Part shown: positions 60,656-64,000 of the stretch, piece by piece
How positions within the stretch are numbered: position 1 is the stretch's first letter
Layout: each line of letters opens with the position of its first letter
DNA from: an uncultured Acidobacteriaceae bacterium
GTDB lineage: Bacteria > Acidobacteriota > Terriglobia > Terriglobales > Acidobacteriaceae
DNA: 64,000 nt
Assembly (NCBI GenBank): GCA_903842065.1
Contig: CAIMKZ010000017.1
Location: 62,001-126,000, forward strand
Reading direction: 5' to 3'
The notes under the pieces: model-generated
Seen by the model: the letters and a program-made list of their open reading frames with translations, nothing else
Told to the model about the DNA's origin: nothing
Databases searched by the model: none
Position numbers and translations under genes: made by a program

Positions 60656-61093
60656 ATGAAGAAGAAGTCTTCCCTGGCAGGGTTTGAAGAGATTCTGGAT
60701 GCGCTGCGCTCCAAAGGGTTCAAAGTGAGCCAGGCACAGGCCGGTACGCTTGTGACAAAATTCGGCGCGGGAGCGGTGCTGAAGGCCGGCTCCGGCGGTG
60801 CGGAGTTCGTGGTGAGACCGGGCGCCATGGTGGGCGGCGAGGTGGCAAGGCTGCTAGACCGGGGATACCAGAAGTTTCTTGAGGCGGGCCACTACGAGCT
60901 GCCTGCGACGGCAACGCAGTTGCAGTCGGTGCATGCGTTCAGCCTGGAGCTGAAGGAACTGGCCGGGGGCACGAGCCTGTACAACGAGTCGATAGGCTCG
61001 ACGAGCGACCGGTATGTCTACGACCGCGTGCGTGGCCGTGACGAGGGCGCCGCCAAGGGCGGGCGACCGTGGGAGACGGCCGGCGGACACTAG
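60656..61093 (+). CDS. Hypothetical protein
   Basis: A 145-residue cytoplasmic protein from ATG 60656. N-terminal LAGFEEILDALRSKGFKVSQ and VTKFGAGAVLKAGSGGAEFVVRPGAMVGGEVARLLDRGYQKFL are mixed alpha/beta; then a LQSVHAFSLELKELAGGTSLYNESIGSTSD part and a basic tail. No signal peptide or helix for the membrane. The ribosome-binding site is weak (GAGAG adjacent to ATG). I do not recognise the family. Confidence 0.55.
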   Translation: MKKKSSLAGFEEILDALRSKGFKVSQAQAGTLVTKFGAGAVLKAGSGGAEFVVRPGAMVGGEVARLLDRGYQKFLEAGHYELPATATQLQSVHAFSLELKELAGGTSLYNESIGSTSDRYVYDRVRGRDEGAAKGGRPWETAGGH

Positions 61094-61222
61094 CGCGCGT
61101 GTTGGCTGTTCAGCCTATACAGATTTTCAATTCAATTAGTTAGTAGCGGATTAACGTATCTGCCCGCCTTGCCGATAAAAAGTCTTAGGTCCTGTGCCTG
61201 GAACCTGACCCAAGAGGCGTGG

Positions 61223-61615
61223 ATGGAACGCGAAACCGCAACACCGGAGTATATCCGTCCCTACGTGGGAGCTGCCCCGGACGACCGCCGCCGTCACCCG
61301 CGACTGCGCAGCAAGGGTGCGGCCGAGATCCGGTTTCTGGTGCAGAAAGTGCGTGTGAGCGGGGTCATGGTGGAGCTGAGCATGAGCGGCTGCTCGATCG
61401 ACTGCGACCAGCCGGTGCCGCGGGTGAACCAGGCGGCGGTTGAAGTCTGCCTGACGATTTTTGGCATCCGAGTTCTGCTGGGAGGCGTGATACGGAATAC
61501 GCGGCGGCAAGAGCGGCGTGTGGGGATCGAGTTTGCCCAGGTGACGCCGCGAAAGGCCGAGCAGATTCGGCATTTGGTGCATGAGCTTATGGAGAACGAT
61601 GCGCCGATTGTGTGA
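61223..61615 (+). CDS. PilZ-domain protein
   Basis: A 130-residue single-domain PilZ protein. ATG at 61223 behind GAGGCGTGG. The first c-di-GMP motif is in RRRHPRLRSKG (RxxxR, ~25-35) and the second is ELSMSGCSID (usual D/NxSxxG; here Glu replaces Asp/Asn). The rest is the beta-barrel with RVGIEFAQVTPRKAEQIRHLV helix. The substitution may weaken c-di-GMP binding. Lies just before the convergent hemW gene. Confidence 0.82.
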   Translation: MERETATPEYIRPYVGAAPDDRRRHPRLRSKGAAEIRFLVQKVRVSGVMVELSMSGCSIDCDQPVPRVNQAAVEVCLTIFGIRVLLGGVIRNTRRQERRVGIEFAQVTPRKAEQIRHLVHELMENDAPIV

Positions 61616-61622
61616 GCAGCAG

Positions 61623-62858
61623 CTAGCAGCTTTCCTGCTCCGGATCAGGGTCAAGCAAGGCGACTTCGTCGGACACATCTTCGAGAAACTCAGCAAAAAC
61701 ATCGTTTGAAAAGAGCCTTCCCTCCGCGGTCAGCCGCACCCGGCCGTTGGCGATATCGACCAGGCCCTCTTCCGCCAGCCGTCGCGCCGACTCCATCGCC
61801 GGGTTAACCCGCGCCGCGCCAAACTCCCGTTCGAGGGTCGCTATCTCGACACCCTCATTCAACCGGAGACCAAGGAACCACGCCTCTTCGTGCTGGCGGT
61901 CCAAAGGAAGCAACTGCGCCTCCTGCTCGCCCACGCCATCGAGATACTCTTGCAGATCGCTGGTCGCCGTCCAGCGCAAAATGTCCTGCCCCACGCGCAG
62001 CATCGATGAGGCATCGACGCCCACGCCAAGATACGGCTCGCGGCGCCAGTAGCGCAGGTTGTGGCGGGACTCGGCTCCGGCGCGCGCAAAGTTCGAGATC
62101 TCGTACTGGGCAATGCCCGCTGCGGCGAGCCGTTCGCAGGCCTGCTGGTACATATGCGCGACGATCTCATCTTCGGGCACGAGTTCCGCGCCGTACTTTG
62201 CCCCGCCTGCCAGCAGTTCGCGGCCCAGGCGCGAGTCCTCGTCCACCTCAAGCATGTAGACGCTGGCATGGGGCGCGGCGCAGTCAATCAGCGCTGTGAG
62301 CGATGTTTCCCAGGATGCGAGCGTCTGGCCGGCGAGGCCGGCAATGAGATCAACATTGATGTTGGCGATTCCTGCCGCGCGCAGGCGGGCGAGATCCAGC
62401 TCCACTGTTGCGCGATCGTGCAGTCTGCCGCTGCCTCGCGCCTCGGCGTCAACAAACGACTGCACACCGAGACTGACGCGATTGACTCCGCAGGCCGTCA
62501 TGGCATCGAGTGTCGCGTCCGCAAACTGCCCCGGCGCGCACTCCATCGTGATCTCGGCATCGGGGTCCACGTCAAAGCTGCCGCGGATGGCGCCGAAGAG
62601 CTTGGTGAGCAGCTCCGGCGCAAGCAGGCTTGGGGTTCCGCCGCCAAGGTAAATAGTATCGACGCGGCTGGGGAGGGTTGCGCCCAGTTCTTCGGCCACC
62701 TTGTGCGCGCTGCCCAGGTCGGCGACAAGCCGATCAACGTACCGAGCGTGCTCGCTGGCCGGATAGACACCCGAAGCGAAGTTGCAGTAGGTGCATTTGG
62801 AGCGGCAGAAGGGAATGGAGATGTAGATTCCCGCCGAGTTCTTGTTTGGGCCGGTCAT
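61623..62858 (-). CDS. hemW: HemW-type radical-SAM heme chaperone
   Basis: A 411-residue protein of the HemN-like/HemW family. ATG at 62858; the frame above it extends to 62912. Radical-SAM motif is FCRSKCTYC (CxxxCxxC, ~19-26), with GGGTPSLL and ECAPGQFADATLD blocks; C-terminal HemN domain FLGLRLNEGVEIATLEREFG and the RLTAEGRLFSNDVFAEFL end. HemW delivers heme and is not a coproporphyrinogen oxidase, despite common annotation. Only 40 bases separate it from the TPR gene upstream. Confidence 0.93.
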   Translation of the reverse strand: MTGPNKNSAGIYISIPFCRSKCTYCNFASGVYPASEHARYVDRLVADLGSAHKVAEELGATLPSRVDTIYLGGGTPSLLAPELLTKLFGAIRGSFDVDPDAEITMECAPGQFADATLDAMTACGVNRVSLGVQSFVDAEARGSGRLHDRATVELDLARLRAAGIANINVDLIAGLAGQTLASWETSLTALIDCAAPHASVYMLEVDEDSRLGRELLAGGAKYGAELVPEDEIVAHMYQQACERLAAAGIAQYEISNFARAGAESRHNLRYWRREPYLGVGVDASSMLRVGQDILRWTATSDLQEYLDGVGEQEAQLLPLDRQHEEAWFLGLRLNEGVEIATLEREFGAARVNPAMESARRLAEEGLVDIANGRVRLTAEGRLFSNDVFAEFLEDVSDEVALLDPDPEQESC

Positions 62859-62898
62859 TGTGTTGATTGTTTCATGCAGCCGTTCGCACGATCCGCTC

Positions 62899-63999
62899 TT
62901 ACTCAACCGCATTCACATGCGCCAGCAACCGCGCCCAGGTCTTCTGGTTGCGGCGGAAGCCTTTTTTCAGATCGTCGAGGATACGCGAGAAGTCGGCGTT
63001 GGTCTTGAGCACATCCCAGGCGGGGTTCTTGATGAACCACGGATAATTTTCGTTGCCGAGGTAGATAGAGCGTCGGAGCCAGTGCAGCGCTTCGCTCGAG
63101 TCGCCTTCGACGGCAAAGAAGGTAGCGAGCCGGTAAGCCATCTCGTTATCGGCTTCGGCGGCGGCCAGAGTGCTGTCGTCGATCAGCTTTGCGGCGGCGG
63201 CGCGGTTGCCGGTCTGCACGTAGCAGAGCGCCAGCGTGGGTACGGCGATGCGCGCAGTGGCGTCGTCGCGCAGTACGCCTTCAAGGGTTTGAATGGCGGC
63301 CTTCAGGTTGCCTTCCCGCAACTGCTGGTAGCCCACTGAGGTGCGCAGCAGCGGATGCTCGGGCTCGATGGCCAGCCCCTTTTCAAGATCGGCAATAGCC
63401 TGGTCCATTCTGCCCAGGTAGTGATAGACGCGGGCGCGGTCGTTGTAGAGAATGGCGGCGTGGCCGGGGTTCAGCGTGAGCGAGCGGCTGTAGCGGCGTA
63501 GCGACTCCTCGTACATGCCGTCGGTGCGCAGCGTGATGCCGGCAATGCGCTGCACGTTCCAGTCGTTTCCGGCGTTCTCAAGCAGCTCGGCGATGCCGTG
63601 CCGCGCCGACTCCTTTTCTCCGCGCGACTGAAGCAGGAAGATGCGATAGAGGTTGGCCTCTTTCGACGACGGATCCAACTTGAGCGCCTGGTCGATGGCG
63701 CGGCGGGCGCGCATCACGTGCACCTGGCCGCCGAAGCCGCTCCGCACGTACTGCACTTCGGTGATGGCAAGGCCGCTCCAGCCGTCGGCAAACCCGGGGT
63801 TCGATTCCGTAACCGAAGCGAAGAGATCGTGGGCGTGGTCGAGGTCGCCGCGCGAGCCCGATCTCATGCGGAAGGCGTTGAGCATGGCCCGCGCTTGTAG
63901 ATAAGTTTCGCTCGAATCGCCTGAGAGCGAGGCGGCTTCAGGCGTCATGCGAACACCATCGGGCTTGAGGCCTTCGCCGGAACTCAGGCCGTGCAGTGC
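62899..63999 (-). CDS. TPR-repeat protein (5' end outside window)
   Basis: The 3' ~366 codons of a leftward gene, open to the window edge (ALHGLSSGEGLKPDGVRMTPEAAS...), so the ATG at 63948 is likely internal. At least six tetratricopeptide units are visible: RRAIDQALKLDPSSKEANLYRI, SLRRYSRSLTLNPGHAAILYNDRARVYHYLGR, AIADLEKGLAIEPEHPLLRTSVGYQQLREGN, AAIQTLEGVLRDDATARIAVPTLALCYVQTGN and following, with NENYPWFIKNPAWDVLKTNADFSRILDDL at the end. Acidobacterial Ser/Thr kinases and adenylate cyclases often carry such C-terminal TPR arrays; the catalytic part would be outside the window. Confidence 0.75.
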   Translation of the reverse strand, partial: ALHGLSSGEGLKPDGVRMTPEAASLSGDSSETYLQARAMLNAFRMRSGSRGDLDHAHDLFASVTESNPGFADGWSGLAITEVQYVRSGFGGQVHVMRARRAIDQALKLDPSSKEANLYRIFLLQSRGEKESARHGIAELLENAGNDWNVQRIAGITLRTDGMYEESLRRYSRSLTLNPGHAAILYNDRARVYHYLGRMDQAIADLEKGLAIEPEHPLLRTSVGYQQLREGNLKAAIQTLEGVLRDDATARIAVPTLALCYVQTGNRAAAAKLIDDSTLAAAEADNEMAYRLATFFAVEGDSSEALHWLRRSIYLGNENYPWFIKNPAWDVLKTNADFSRILDDLKKGFRRNQKTWARLLAHVNAVE

Positions 64000-64000
64000 G

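Overview
The window looks like a chromosomal segment of a soil Acidobacteriota of class Terriglobia (Granulicella / Edaphobacter / Terriglobus-like). This is inferred from the GC-rich, C-ending codon use, the many secreted peptidases, an acidobacterial-type secreted protein family (42428-43276), a BlaI/M56 pair, and several families of short hairpin repeats between genes. It is mostly housekeeping and envelope DNA. I see no prophage, insertion sequence, CRISPR array, rRNA or tRNA. Families are named from motifs read by eye; no database search was run.

Layout. 1-9.2 kb: the 3' part of gcvT, a secreted esterase, then a leftward blaI - M56 peptidase - htrA operon with two copies of one dyad (ACTAA-N4-TTAGT), one at the blaI promoter and one in the first codons of htrA. 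A secreted class II aldolase-like protein and small Cys-rich or outer-membrane proteins follow. 9.2-13 kb: the protein quality-control operon tig-clpP-clpX, with a His/Asp-rich trigger factor N-terminus and a long inverted repeat over the clpP ribosome-binding site. 13-19.2 kb: an outer-membrane channel behind a tandem repeated leader motif, then a translationally coupled tetR-hlyD-ABC-ABC2 efflux operon behind a three-half-site operator. 19.2-24.5 kb: gluQ and three tandem, diverged secreted PDZ proteins ending in the same motif.

24.5-34.8 kb: a beta-hydroxyacid dehydrogenase, a Y-family polymerase behind three abutting palindromes, a DPP-IV-type peptidase, queG, yihY, a relBE-type module, a gene broken by one stop codon, frr, and an M28 peptidase. 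34.8-47 kb: a short-chain fatty acid transporter, overlapping mbfA-type iron exporter and lipA, a FucP-like sugar permease, an M24 peptidase, an Arg-type EF-P, a six-domain rpsA, comF and an HNH nuclease. 47-54 kb: stress-type small proteins, a protein with an internal duplication, an exopolysaccharide sugar transferase, a zinc-ribbon/HTH pair, an XRE regulator, malic enzyme and bcp. 54-64 kb: RNase J, a leftward phoH-ybeY-corC group, rpsT with a clear promoter and terminator, a probable frameshifted membrane protein, a PilZ protein, hemW and the 3' part of a TPR protein.

The most unusual points are regulatory or structural: the shared BlaI-type dyad, the two-register hairpin before clpP, the tandem leader motif before the 13.3 kb porin gene, the PDZ triplet, and two interspersed hairpin repeats that lie in frame inside essential-type genes (rpsA and ybeY).
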